Below are positions 11,714-22,625 of a stretch of 64,000 bases of DNA, piece by piece. The notes beneath the pieces were generated by a model. The model had not been told where the DNA came from, ran no database searches, and saw only the letters and a program-made list of their open reading frames with translations. Made by a program: the position numbers and the translations under genes. The DNA lies in the NCBI GenBank assembly GCA_947462335.1, contig OX381721.1, positions 33,470,303-33,534,302 on the forward strand, written 5' to 3'. Source of the DNA: Harmothoe impar (lineage: Eukaryota; Annelida; Polychaeta; Phyllodocida; Polynoidae). Numbering within the stretch: position 1 is the first letter of the stretch; each line of letters begins with the position of its first letter.

Positions 11714-12197
11714 CTACCCAGCCCATACCCATGGACCCTGCCTCACATTACTAGATGAGTTCAGTGCACGGAGAGGAATGATGACATAGGAATAAGGCCT
11801 TCCCACATATACAGGATAGCCCTTGCACACACTGCTATAACCCACGTGCAGCAAATAATGTGATTTGTTAATGTATTTAACATCTGTCCATCTGGGGAGT
11901 GTCACTTTCTCTTTGATGTGCCCCAGTGGTGCCAGCCCTGACATGGGCCACAAATAATTTGGAATTCCACCCCAAGATACTGCTATTTCTACTGTGTTTT
12001 CTGCATTAACACTCATTTTTGTTATATTAGGTATGTAAACTTTTGCAAAATATGTCATGGATTGCGAAGCTAAATATGCTGAGTATACTATGGTGAAATA
12101 ATCTCATTGGAATCTTAACTCACAAAATAGATATAAGGCTAGATGTCATGGCATGTGTGGCAGCTACCACTTGGTGGCTATATGTATGTATACATAA

Positions 12198-12233
12198 GGT
12201 ACAACTACCCCTCTATACAGGGGTAGTTGTACC
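12198..12233. repeat. Perfect 15-bp hairpin
   Basis: GGTACAACTACCCCT is followed by a six-base loop (CTATAC) and the exact complement. No gene is nearby. It may be the core of an inverted-repeat element. Confidence 0.85.
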
Positions 12234-12926
12234 ATATGGAAGTGCTACATCACTATTGGGAACCCACAATTATCCCCTATACAGGATTGATAGACTCCTG
12301 CAAGGCTCCTAAGACAGGGTTTACACAGAGGATAAGACAAGGGACTGAGACAAGGGCTATGTTAAACTAGGGCTGAAGTAAGGGCTGAAATAAGAACTAA
12401 AATAAGGGTTGACATAGCGACTGTGTTTGATATTTTCCTAATCAATTTAATGCATCAAGTTTCTAAGAGGCCATCAATATCCATCAATACTCCATGCTCT
12501 CGGGCTGTGCACTGTATTATCAGCAAACACTAGTTTACATACTGCCCACCAGGATCTATATTGGATAGGAGTTTGTCTTCACAGTGTGATCCTATTCGTA
12601 TTTACTTCAGCCATTCTCATTGCATATATATATAGGATTCTCAATAAATTATCGACACAAATTATGATGGTCGTTATCTTAGTCGGAATACTCCCTTACA
12701 TACATGTGACACAAAGGGGCCTATAATCATATTTAACGCACATGCAGTGGAGGGGTAAGACAAAGCATCGACTCGGTATTATCACACCTTGTCTCAATCT
12801 TGTAGGGCAGTTGTTATATGGCATAACCCTGTACAGGTGTAGGTTATCTAATACAAGAAACACCTGGTTTTATTTCCATAATAACCTGCGACATTTCTCT
12901 GTCACAGCAACATATTGTTCAATAGA

Positions 12927-13970
12927 ATGGAGGATATCACAGGAAACGTATCTCTTCACAATAATTCCTCATTCTATGAAAACCTTACCACCAACAAAAC
13001 TACCTTGGATGAACCTATGCCTCCCCTGCTGACTTCTTATACCATTGGATCTCTGGTGTTATGCAGTATTGGGATGCTAATGAACACCCTCATCATCATC
13101 GTGATTACACACGGCTCCCTCATGAAGACATCAGTCTTTATGATGCTGCTGCTGGTTCTAGCTATTACTGATAATGTAACACTTTTCACTCAGATTCTGA
13201 AGCAGGGCGAAGTATATACCGTACTTCCATTTTCATCAGCGATTTGGTTTTGCAGAGTCCTGAACTTTACAACCAATGTGGCTTCTACTCTTTCCTCTTG
13301 GTTGATTGTAGTCATTTCAATTGAACGCTTCATTGCTGTATTTTATCCGTTAAAGGTACATATATATTGCACAGGAAGGAAACTTTTGTTTGTCATTCTG
13401 ACCCTAATTGTTATAACTAGTATATGTACTGCTCCAATTCTATTTATGAGTCACATCAAAATCAGAGGTAGTAAACATGAATGTTATTCTCTGGGGTCAG
13501 CAGTTGTGCTTCAAACTATCCATGTGCTCGTACATGCATTGCTGTATAGCATCATACCCTTTATCATAATCTCTATATCAAATTATAAAATAGTTAAAAG
13601 GATCCAATTGCAAAGAAAGTTTCGAGGCCAACACAGTAAAAAGCCTGCAGCTGATCAAAATCTCACTCTCACAATGTTAGTTGTGTGCATTTTTTTCATC
13701 ATAACCACTTTGCCTGTAATGATTACTCTTTTATGTGTGTCATTATCTGAACGGCTTGGTACAGGTTTTATCAAAGTACCTAGCATTGTTACTGATATAG
13801 TATACAAACTCTGTTACATCAACTATTGTATAAACTTTGTGTTGTATTGCCTAACTGGGTCAGTCTTTAGACAACATTTTGTTCATCTTCTGCGATGTCG
13901 TAAAAAATTCAATACAGCATTAAAAGATACAGAGAAAAAATGTTCAACAGTGGCAGAAACAGTCATTTAA
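12927..13970 (+). CDS. Class A (rhodopsin-like) G protein-coupled receptor, single exon
   Basis: The CDS has 347 residues from the ATG at 12927 and no introns. The N-terminus carries several N-glycosylation sequons (NVS, NNS, NLT, NKT). Seven hydrophobic segments are visible. TM1 has the conserved Asn (GMLMNTL). TM2 has LAITD with the sodium-site Asp. TM3 starts after a Cys and ends SIERF, an ERF variant of DRY. ECL2 has a partner Cys (HECYS), TM5 and TM6 have their prolines, and TM7 has NFVLY in place of NPxxY. The TM6 Trp of CWxP is missing. The short tail is basic with a Cys-Arg cluster. This pattern fits the peptide/FMRFamide-like receptor group that is expanded in marine invertebrates. 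The ligand cannot be told from sequence. A degenerate copy of its 3' part follows at 14533-14712. Confidence 0.85.
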   Translation: MEDITGNVSLHNNSSFYENLTTNKTTLDEPMPPLLTSYTIGSLVLCSIGMLMNTLIIIVITHGSLMKTSVFMMLLLVLAITDNVTLFTQILKQGEVYTVLPFSSAIWFCRVLNFTTNVASTLSSWLIVVISIERFIAVFYPLKVHIYCTGRKLLFVILTLIVITSICTAPILFMSHIKIRGSKHECYSLGSAVVLQTIHVLVHALLYSIIPFIIISISNYKIVKRIQLQRKFRGQHSKKPAADQNLTLTMLVVCIFFIITTLPVMITLLCVSLSERLGTGFIKVPSIVTDIVYKLCYINYCINFVLYCLTGSVFRQHFVHLLRCRKKFNTALKDTEKKCSTVAETVI

Positions 13971-14094
13971 AACAACAGTGTAGGGGTCTGGCTCCCCGTG
14001 CCTTGGGGATAAGCCCTCAATATTACTTCGGTAATCCGGCTCCCCTCTGTACCATACCGATCCAGTAACGTACGGCGCAGTCAGATGGTCAGAT

Positions 14095-14168
14095 GGGGAA
14101 GTAGCTCAGTTGGTAGAGCATTAGGTTACGTGATCTGAAGGTCTTGGGTTTGAGTCCCGCTTTCTCCA
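14095..14168 (+). repeat. tRNA-like sequence (probable SINE head or tRNA pseudogene)
   Basis: GGGGAAG pairs with CTTTCTCC as an acceptor stem. TAGCTCAGTTGGTAGAGCA is a near-consensus box A and D-arm, and GGTTTGAGTCC is a near-consensus box B. The anticodon region has an oversized loop, so a working tRNA is unlikely. It lies between the GPCR gene and its degenerate duplicate. Confidence 0.6.
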
Positions 14169-14532
14169 GATGATTTTTCCGCGACCGTTACCTGGTTACG
14201 GCAACAGTGTAGAGTTCATCTTATAAGATGATTCGAAATAAGAACACGAACCGCAGAATTCTTTGTGAGATGCGAAGATGAGAGATGTTTTATTGTAGTC
14301 AACCTGTACAACTATGCTAATCAATTTGGTTGAGTCTTTCAGTTTTAATAACGTTCTTGATATAGCTTTCAATCGGTCTGTCTGTACCTCAGACCTGAGA
14401 AGGTCTGCCTGAACTATGGGGTGGGAAGCAGTATCTATACTGTTCGCCTCTGCTCAGAGCGTCCCGTGGCTCCGGCCAGACATACGACACAAGTAGGTGT
14501 TTGACTGTACATGATATTCGTGCCCCTACAAC

Positions 14533-14712
14533 AGAGTAATAGTATACAACATCCGCCATATTAATGTGTAAATGTTGTGTTGTATTGAGTGACCGGGTAA
14601 GGCCTTACACCAGAATTTCTGTGTCTCCAGCAATGTGGTAAAAAGACTGAATACAGCAAGAAATGTATAAAAGAAACAATCATATGTCAACAGTTGCAGA
14701 AATAAACAGGAT
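14533..14712 (+). pseudogene. Degenerate duplicate of the GPCR 3' end (TM7 and tail)
   Basis: The stretch aligns in order with the last part of the receptor gene. Both share a run around AGTATACAA, then TTGTGTTGTATTG, then a diverged part, then GGTAAAAAG...ATACAGCA, and finally TCAACAGT(T/G)GCAGAAA. The similarity covers the codons for TM7 and the C-terminal tail. Indels and stops break the frame, and no upstream part is recognisable. This points to a partial tandem duplication about 0.7 kb downstream that has since decayed. Confidence 0.6.
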
Positions 14713-15439
14713 ATAAACCTTTGCTTCATTGTCATATTGGACACGTAATTTATCCATGTAGCATACCCATACAAGGATCAGAAATATGAACCCCAATAGG
14801 GGGCTTTAAAACCTCACTCTCAACATTAACATGACACTTGTTATTTGTCTAGAGCTGACCAAAACAAACTATATATATAGCCCCTTGGTGAGAATGTCAC
14901 TTTAAACCTTTTCTTGACAGACACAGTCAGTCACTGATGTGAACCAGATGTCATATGTGTTGTAAGTGGAACAAGATTTATTGCAGTACCATTAAGCTGG
15001 GACTCCACTACCCGATTTTTTCGTCTGATCGGACGTATTCTCACAAATCAGAAGCAAACAGATGTAAATGTAAACAAAGCGCAAAGCGTAGGGTTGTTTA
15101 TACTTACATATGTTCGATTATTGAGAATGGGTCCAATCTGATGACAAAATTGGGTAGTGGAGTCCCAGCTTTAGTAGATAAATACATGCTTGACCTGACA
15201 TAGGGTTCAAGCTAAACAGCATACCCTTGGTACACAGGAAGTTCTAGTATAAGACGATAGGTGGCATGACCAAGCCATAAACATAGTTAAAGGACCTACA
15301 CACTACCTGTGCTACGTATAGTAAATGGCCAGTTCATATTGTCACCTATAAGATTTAGTACGGGTATAGACGTTCTAGCAGACAGAACACATAAAATGGT
15401 CATGGAATTCTGGTTATCACCGTGTCTCACCAAGTTGGA

Positions 15440-15550
15440 AGTCTATGACTGGGTACATTCTATGACCAGGTGCAATCTATGACCGGCTGCAATCTATGAC
15501 CGGCCGCAATCTATGACCGGCTGCAATCTATGACCGGCTGCAATCTGGCA
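15440..15550. repeat. 17-bp tandem repeat
   Basis: Units of the type CTATGACCGGCTGCAAT are repeated about five times, and the first ones are degenerate (CTATGACTGGG, CTATGACCAGG). No coding frame is associated. Confidence 0.8.
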
Positions 15551-15583
15551 ATCTATGAACAGCATGAAAGAAAGTGACTTATT

Positions 15584-15912
15584 TACAGTCTTTGCGAAAA
15601 CTTTTTCATCCCACAGGACATTCAGTCCTGCAAATTTTCAATTTTGAAGGACCGGATAGCCACATATCTGATGATTTCTGCATTTTAAGTATAAAAGAGT
15701 TTTGTCCATTAAAAAGCATTTATGGCCAAATCATATATACACAGTATATTGACATACAGATTTCAGTTTTGGAAGCCCAAGTGAATTCTTCTATTTCAGA
15801 AAAGCCCTACATGTGACTGGACATTCAGTCCTGCTACACTTGTGAATCTGCTGGACCGGCGGCATTTTATAAGGACATAGCCACTGTCCTGCATGTTTTT
15901 GCAAAGACTGTA
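15584..15912. mobile_element. MITE with TACAGTCTTTGCGAAAAC termini, copy 1
   Basis: The left end TACAGTCTTTGCGAAAACT is matched by the inverted right end TTTTTGCAAAGACTGTA. Subterminal blocks (GGACATTCAGTCCTGC, CTGCTGGACCGG) are shared with a second copy in inverted orientation at 55006-55383 and with a partial copy near 17230-17341. No open frame is present, so it is non-autonomous. Confidence 0.8.
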
Positions 15913-17517
15913 TTTAGGGCAAATGTACATAGAATGGCGGGAAAAGTTTGAAGATTCATGATACAAATTCCATTTTATTTTGATCCATAAAGATTTCAAA
16001 TCCAAGCACCTGGTCATGGATTCCTTTTATATTTTAGCAAACCGGAGACATGCTGAGAGGTTTCCTCGCTCTGATAATCATCTGTCTTTTTTCTCCATAA
16101 CTACGACTTTCATATAACAGGTCCGATTTTAAAAAGGATCCTGGTTGATATACTGAGCCTAGAGAGAGATACGGTATGTCACGACTCATCCTGCAATGAC
16201 GCTCTAGATATAATGAGAAATAAAACAAACAAAAATGGTCAAAGGCATTTTTTATTGCATTTTAATTTTAACAAAACAGATAGAGATATCTACTACGATA
16301 GGCGGTTTTCTTGTTATGCTTAGTTGCTCTACATAGTTGTTAGTAACATCAATATTGAATTTTATGAGTTTTCAAGGATTCTATAAGATGCCATATGATG
16401 AGGTGGCTCATGGCTAAAATACATGTTAGTTTTAAGTGTTTCTAGAGTGCTTATTTTTGAATTCTTGTAGTGTTCCTTGTTCCAAGTGTTTAGTTCTGCT
16501 CCAGTGCCGCATGGAACTGTTGCTGGGATTGTTTTTCGCCCTTCTTTCGAAACCATGACATGGTTGTTGGGGCCTCCTGGTATCAATATTAGAGAAACCA
16601 TTAATATTGTATCATAATAACATACATATACCTGCATTTTAAATTATGAATTCGTATTACTAACTCTTACAGTTTGAATACTCAAATCAAAAGTGTATTT
16701 AGTTTGTATTGTTTAACCAAATAAAAACATTTATACTGCGTTAATTTATTCATCTCACGAATAACTTAACAGTGGCTGAGTATGCAATAGATTCTCACCC
16801 TCCCCTGTTTGAGAGGCTTATATTTTTCCAATCCCGCCCCCAGTTTGAACTACAGTGACCCACTGGATAGTTTTGCTGAAAAGAAGGGAAATCTCTCCTT
16901 CCCATCACCACTGTATCGGTGTCAACGGTCTATGTTAACCGGGGTTAACATGTATATATTGTATTAGTAGGTAAGACGCGCTGTAGTGGCCGCTGCTGCT
17001 ACCAGGGCGCAGTGCATGTGTTGTATATTGATAGTGTCTCTATCCCTCACCAGGGTACCCTGTGTGGTCGCTATTGCCGCGCCAACGTCCAGTACAGTTG
17101 ATTTTGAAACTATAGATATATATATAATATATATATATATATACTAAAAATAGTATTGCGCATTATATTTGTAATAGTTTATGGCCAAATCAGGATTAGT
17201 ACATAGTTTTACACAGTATATTGACTAACATATTTCAGACTGGAGGTTCGGTTCTGCTACACTTGTCAATCTGCTTAGCCGGTGACATTTTAGCAGGACA
17301 TTAATTGCCACTGTCCGGCATGTTTTTGCAAAGACTGCATCGCCTCATAGATTCGTTCACCATCACCTTCCCCCTTGGCACAGCCTACAAATGGCGTTGT
17401 GTGCCTGTCCCTCCCTATAAGGGTCTTAAAATGTACCAAACCAACGCCTCAAACCCATCATGCTGTTGAATAATGACCACTCCCTTAGAACAGAAAAGAC
17501 TCACCCTATGCCATCCC

Positions 17518-18021
17518 CTACATGTAGATGTAGGGTCGCTGCTGCTGGACGGTCCGGGAGGGGTAGTAGGTCGGGTAGGGCTGGTACACCGAGGGTGCTG
17601 CCACCTGCATAGGGTACCTTGGCTCATCATACACGCGGGGCCATCCTAAAAGTAGTAATTGTTTTTTTAGGCCTCTCCAAAATAAGTGGTTTCTTGTCAC
17701 CAATAACAGAAAAATATGAAGAGGTAAGCTTTTTTCTTTTTTCTTTTTATATCGAATTTTTTTTACTCGTTTGCTAAAATGCATAGGCATATATTCTATG
17801 CTTTTTGTTATCTCATACATACAAATGAAAAGGGTATATCTGAGGTATCATAGCAGCCTTGATATTAAAATAAAATGCTATAGAAAGTGTCTCTCACGGT
17901 TTGGTCTCCAACAGCAGTATACGCACAGGATAATTGTGAGTATGATGACGAAAACAATAGTCGGTATTCCGACTCTGATAAACCAATAAAGGGCCCAGAT
18001 GGAGTCAGCTGTCCCTGCCAT
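17518..18021 (-). CDS. Gene D: short single-pass membrane protein of the same family
   Basis: Two coding exons are on the minus strand. The first runs from ATG at 18021 to 17898 (the exon starts at 18035 after ATTACAG, donor GTGAGA). The second runs from 17645 to 17518 (acceptor TTTTAG, stop TAG). The joining phase is 1, as in genes A, B and C, and the product is 83 residues. It starts MAGTADSIWALY. A hydrophobic helix spans about residues 10-34, followed by CVYCCWRPNR, and the Pro/Tyr-rich tail ends RPYIYM. There is no PPxY and no third exon, so it is the minimal member. The four codons before the ATG occupy the same position as in the other members, which supports this ATG. A role as a small adaptor is inferred. 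Confidence 0.7.
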
Positions 18022-19210
18022 GACTATGTCCTCTTCTGTAATGATATAAGAACTGTAAGTTAGGGTTTAATACCATAAAATAAGGCCATATTAAAGTAAG
18101 TCTGGGTACGAAACCGAAAGTGAGTTGTACACCTGAGGCTTCAACACATCCAGTATAAGGCCAAAAAATGGTTTTGTTTCAGGTCACCTGACCTACCCTA
18201 TCAAATCAGGACCGACCCTACGTTATTTTATACAATTTTGAATAAATTTTCACGTTTTTATAATTTTTTGGGTCAATTTTAGGGTTTACACAGAGCTGAC
18301 TGAGATTTTCAAATTCAGAAAATAATGTGAAATAGAAGGGCGGCTTGGTACATGAAGATTTATCCTATTTTGAAGAAATCTTCACATTTTTATACTTTTG
18401 GGGTCAATTTTGAGATATGTCGAGGGGCTGGCTAGTACTTTCATGTAAGAAAAATTAAATAAGAAATAAAAAATGACCTAGCGAACCTAGACTTGCCTTA
18501 CAATTCATTGTTGATACACTTTTGAAGAATCGTTATGTTGCACCGATACAGCAATCAAGTGTAATAGCCATATTATTTTGCTTGTTCCATTTCCTCATAA
18601 CTATCCTTATTCAACTTATTCCGCTATTCCCTTTTATGAATTAAACTCATACCATCTATGTGTAATTAAGGTAGCATTCATGTTCAACCATCTTAACCTT
18701 TCGCAGTCTAGTGATTTAATATAATGTACCCTTTGGCATTATGAATCATGACTTTTGAGTTTGAGTTTGATATTTCTATTTTGCAGTACAATTAATGTCT
18801 TTTGAATACAACCAAGTCAAAAGGCAGAATTATACCTTAACACCCATAACATGTATTGCACGCAATAGTAAAGCAATGTATGATATGTCGGATCAAGTAA
18901 AGGAGGAAGAAAGCCATTATCAGTAACTTCCCTGTTTGAGTTTGAGTTTGAGTTTAAAAGTTGTATTGGCCACACATTCATTACATAAATGGATTCTTCT
19001 CAATGTATAGCCATTGGCGTTGTAGTATACAGTCAAACATGCACATAAAATTGTAGTGACTCCACTTTGGATGAGTAATGTCTACATAAATTACACGCCG
19101 TAATACAGAAAAAAAAAATACAGGAATATCATATGACATATTAAAAGGATCATCAGGCGTCTCACGTAGAGTAGAGAGCAATAACATGTGGTTTCGACGA
19201 GCATTGATGG

Positions 19211-19504
19211 GCACACAGAGAAAAGAAACAGCGTCAAAAGGGAGTCCAGCTTGCCTCCAGAATGACTCGCCTCTATAAGGGAGTCCAGGTCGCAAAAGGG
19301 AGCCTAGGTGACTCTCTTGCTGATCTAAGGGAGTCACCTGGGGGAGTCATATAGCTCTCTGGGTCATATGACTCCCCAGGTGACTCACTTAGGTCAGCAA
19401 GAGAGTCACCTAGGCTCCCTTAGGCGACCTGGACTCCCCTAAAAAGGGGAGTCATTCTGGAGGCAGCCTGGACTCCCTTTTGACGCTGTTTCTTCTCTCT
19501 GTGC
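19211..19504. mobile_element. Palindromic foldback element, best copy (GGGAGTCC family)
   Basis: The whole unit is an imperfect palindrome. CACACAGAGAAAAGAAACAG and GCGTCAAAAGGGAGTCCAG on the left are answered by the inverted sequence on the right, ending CTCTCTGTG. The arms repeat GAGTCACCTAGG-type words. Other copies: 29711-29880 (half), 32311-32475 (internally deleted), 33836-34083 and 62941-63214. No open frame is convincing, so it is a non-autonomous foldback element of unknown superfamily. Confidence 0.8.
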
Positions 19505-20716
19505 AAGAACAATGATAAGTCCGAGGATAACAACAGAATCCACAAATAAATAAATATAATATTACCGGTTGTTCATGAAGCTTTTAGGTTAGAAGGCAGC
19601 TGGTCTACATGTATAACTTGCTGCATGTATACACCATGCCGACCCTCTGGGGTTGATACAGTTATGAAGGGTGGACTTAGTTAGCTGCCACCACTGCATT
19701 AATGCATCATGACGACAAAATAACTTTAAGGTAAGATACCCTCCTTAGTGGTTTGATTAGCTAATGAGGGAAAAGTGGCAAATGTACTTAATCAAAACCA
19801 CAAACGGGGAGAAATGGTATTTCTACTCACCTTATTCAAACTGACAAACTGATCAGAGTCTCAGGAACGTGTCTTCCTCCTTGTACAAAGTGTGAGAGTG
19901 TAAAGTCACACTGAGACATACCTATAGTAGGGACGAATGCAGCAATAAGAGGGAACTTCTCAGAGGTAGTTTAGATAACGTTTCTGCACTTGCTGATTTT
20001 CAACTGATCAATGCAGAATATTTTTTAACAGCAAAACCACTTTTATATTTTATTGTGAATCTTCAGATGTAAGGTAATTGTATTCTGGAGACATTTCAGA
20101 TGATGCACTCTGTTGAGATCAACATAAACACAGCTGGTTTGAAGAAAGTAGCTATTTTATGCTGGATTGGGGTATAGATTTTGTATCAGGGAAGTATGGA
20201 ATGCAGCATCCGTGACGGTCTTACGAAAGTTGCTCGCTGCCCTTTAAGGACTGCATGGTGATTCAATATAAGTTGCATGCCCATGAAATTGTGTCATCAT
20301 GATGCATGAATGCAACTGTAGTGACAAAATTTCCTTTTGGGGATGTATCAAACCTGTAGGTTCAGCATGATGCTTGAATACAGAACTGGGGAATAAACTC
20401 ACCAGGGCTGCATTCAAGCATCATTATTACAAAGGGCATAGCACATGCAATTGCAAGCACTATGCAGCCCCTAACGTGTTGATCGCTGAGTCGGGCAAAA
20501 GGAGTGGCGTACCGTTAGTTTCATTTGACTTGAATTGGGGGATTTTTCTGACTATGCACAGATAAAAAGAAGCGCCTCTGACTCTCTTTCTGGAGTAAGG
20601 TTCGTAAATATGGCGCAAGAATTTCCCAGAAGTGACTCACCTTGGAGAGCCTGCATGTGATCGCCGAATTCCCTTTAGGAGAGGCAGGCACTGTACACCA
20701 AGAGGCCAGCATAACC

Positions 20717-20915
20717 TGACTCTGAGGGGTGGGGTCTACCTGACTCTGTGGGGTGGGGTCTACCTGACTCTGTGGGGTGGGGTCTACCTAACTCTGTGGG
20801 GTGGGGTCTACCTGACTCTGTGGGGTGGGGTCTACCTGACTCTGTGGGGTGGGGTCTACCTGACTCTGAGCGGTGGGGTCTACCTGACTCTGAGCGGTGG
20901 GGTCTACCTGACACT
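20717..20915. repeat. 24-bp minisatellite
   Basis: About eight units of TGACTCTGTGGGGTGGGG plus TCTACC, with GAG variants in the first and last units. Because 24 is a multiple of three, open frames run through it on both strands. I treat these as artefacts. Confidence 0.9.
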
Positions 20916-21649
20916 CTGGCGAGGATCTCACTGACTTGAGTTTTCATTTAAGATTTTTTATTTAACATTAACAAATTACATGTAGAGGAGCATTTCTCAA
21001 TTAAAGGTAGAAGCCAGGGTTCGGGCAATTTTGATCTACCAAAGATTTCTCTTGATCACTTTGGACTACACTGCAAAAAGGCTGTTTAGATGTTAAACAC
21101 AATCCTAAACACATTCCTGCCCCGTTTTTGTCCACACAAAATGTTCCTAAACATGTTTAGACCAATAATATGTTTAGCTCAGTGCTAAGACATGTATGTG
21201 TTTAAAGCAATGTGTTTAGGCCATTGAAGTGTTGAGAATTCAAGAATTAAGCATATTATTGTGTTTATCTGTCAAGTTTTTAAGGATAAAAGTGGTGTGC
21301 CTAGAGATGTATATTATTATTATGTTTAGATATTTATATTTAAATAAATAAATAATTTTATTTCCATATAGTGTCTTGCAGAGACTTCTAGCAGCCCTCC
21401 CCGCCCCCCCTTAGGGCAATATGAGCATCAATTTTTCACATCGGCCTCTATCTTAATATAGACACAGCCTTGAGTCAATACAACATACCTTCAGGGAAGA
21501 TAATGCTATATCCATTCTCAAAGTTCTTAAAAGAGGTGTCTATAGCAGATGTATCTTTATTGCATCGTAATCATAGTGATATAGCATTCAACCCTTGAAT
21601 CCTGCAATGTGTATTATTATCCTTTTGTATCCCATGCAATTTAAATTAA

Positions 21650-21945
21650 TTAACTGTGGTGTGCTGCCTGTAGTTTGCTGCCTGTGGTGTGCTGTCTGTA
21701 GTGTGCTGTCTGTAGTGTGCTGCCTGTAGTGGGGTGGCTGTAGTGTGCTGCCTGTGGTGTGCTGCCTGTAGTGTGCTGCCTGTGGTGTGCTGCCTGTAGT
21801 GTGCTGCCTGTAGTATGTATGTCTGTACTGTGCTGCCTGTGGTGTGCTGCTTGTGGTGTGCGGTCTATAGTGTGTATCTCTGTAGTGTGCTGTCTGTAGT
21901 GTGCTGCCCGTAGTGTGCTGCATGTAGTGTGCTGTCTGAGTGCAC
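21650..21945. repeat. 14-bp minisatellite
   Basis: Some twenty units of TGCTGCCTGTAGTG with scattered substitutions (TGTCTGTAGTG, TGCCTGTGGTG). No gene is associated. Confidence 0.9.
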
Positions 21946-22362
21946 ACCTGACCCTGACCCCGACATCAAACGTTATGCCAACCTCAGTGCAGTAAATTGT
22001 CAACTGCGCGTCCTCTTTTGTCCACGGATCGTTTCCCTCCCTCTTTTATTGAGCTTTAGGTCTTAAAAAAAAGGTCTCACTGCACGAGAAATCTAGATTT
22101 ATATTGAATTAGCTACTACTGCAAAAGAGGACTTAAAGTCTACATCAGTACATACATGTTTGTCTACAATGAAGAAATGGACACTGGTTTTTGGTCAAGT
22201 TTTTATTATTCAATATTTTTAGGCATTTCAACTAGCATTACATGGATTTTTTTAACTTCACAGTATAGGGAAAATGTTAAAGTTTATGATACATTCAATC
22301 ATCTTGACTTTATTGGATTTATTCACCTATTTATGAATCAATGAAATTTCAAAAAAAAAGGA

Positions 22363-22625
22363 AAAGGTAGTGGACGTGAGGAAGAGGTAGTGGACGTGAG
22401 GAAGAAGTAGTGGACGTGAGGAAGAGGTAGTGGACATGAGGAAGAGGTAGTGGATGTGAGACTTAAAAGAGGGGGTTGGACGTGAGATTTGTGCCTACAG
22501 ACAGGGGGCCTGTAGTCAGGGTGGCCTAAAGGCAGGGGGCTGCAAACCGGAGGGCCTGTGGGCAGGGGGCCTGTGTTCCGGGGGCCTACAGTCAGGAGGG
22601 CCTGTATTCCGGATACCCCTTTGAG
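22363..22625. repeat. Two adjacent minisatellites (about 21 bp and about 19 bp units)
   Basis: At 22363-22462, GAGGTAGTGGACGTGAGGAA is repeated about five times. At 22495-22625 a degenerate GGGGGCCTGTAGTCAG unit follows. Both are purine-rich on the plus strand. Confidence 0.8.

Larger units (their letters stand above)
10591..12926. other. Intergenic region between gene A and the GPCR
   Basis: AT-rich DNA with one tRNA-like sequence (11646-11713), a GATGCAT-family fragment (11515-11605) and a perfect hairpin (12198-12233). No further gene is supported. The short open frames, including a 114-codon frame on the minus strand at 11714-12058, show no family features. Confidence 0.5.
14713..17517. 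other. Intergenic region with MITEs and a short tandem repeat
   Basis: It contains a 17-bp tandem repeat (15440-15550), a foldback element (15584-15912) and a one-ended relative of it (about 17230-17341). A TA-rich run lies at 17111-17141. No gene is recognised. Confidence 0.5.

Noticed and set aside
14095..14168. Functional tRNA gene
   Set aside because: Boxes A and B are good but the anticodon arm is oversized and unpaired, so it is called tRNA-like only.
15440..15550. Possible CRISPR-like array
   Set aside because: Contiguous tandem repeat without spacers in a eukaryotic genome.
20632..20947. Long open frames on both strands over 20632-20947
   Set aside because: They follow from a 24-bp tandem repeat without stops; no composition or start typical of a gene.
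21588..22003. Minus-strand frames rich in His, Thr and Gln
   Set aside because: Produced by the TGCTGCCTGTAGTG minisatellite, with similar frames in more than one register.
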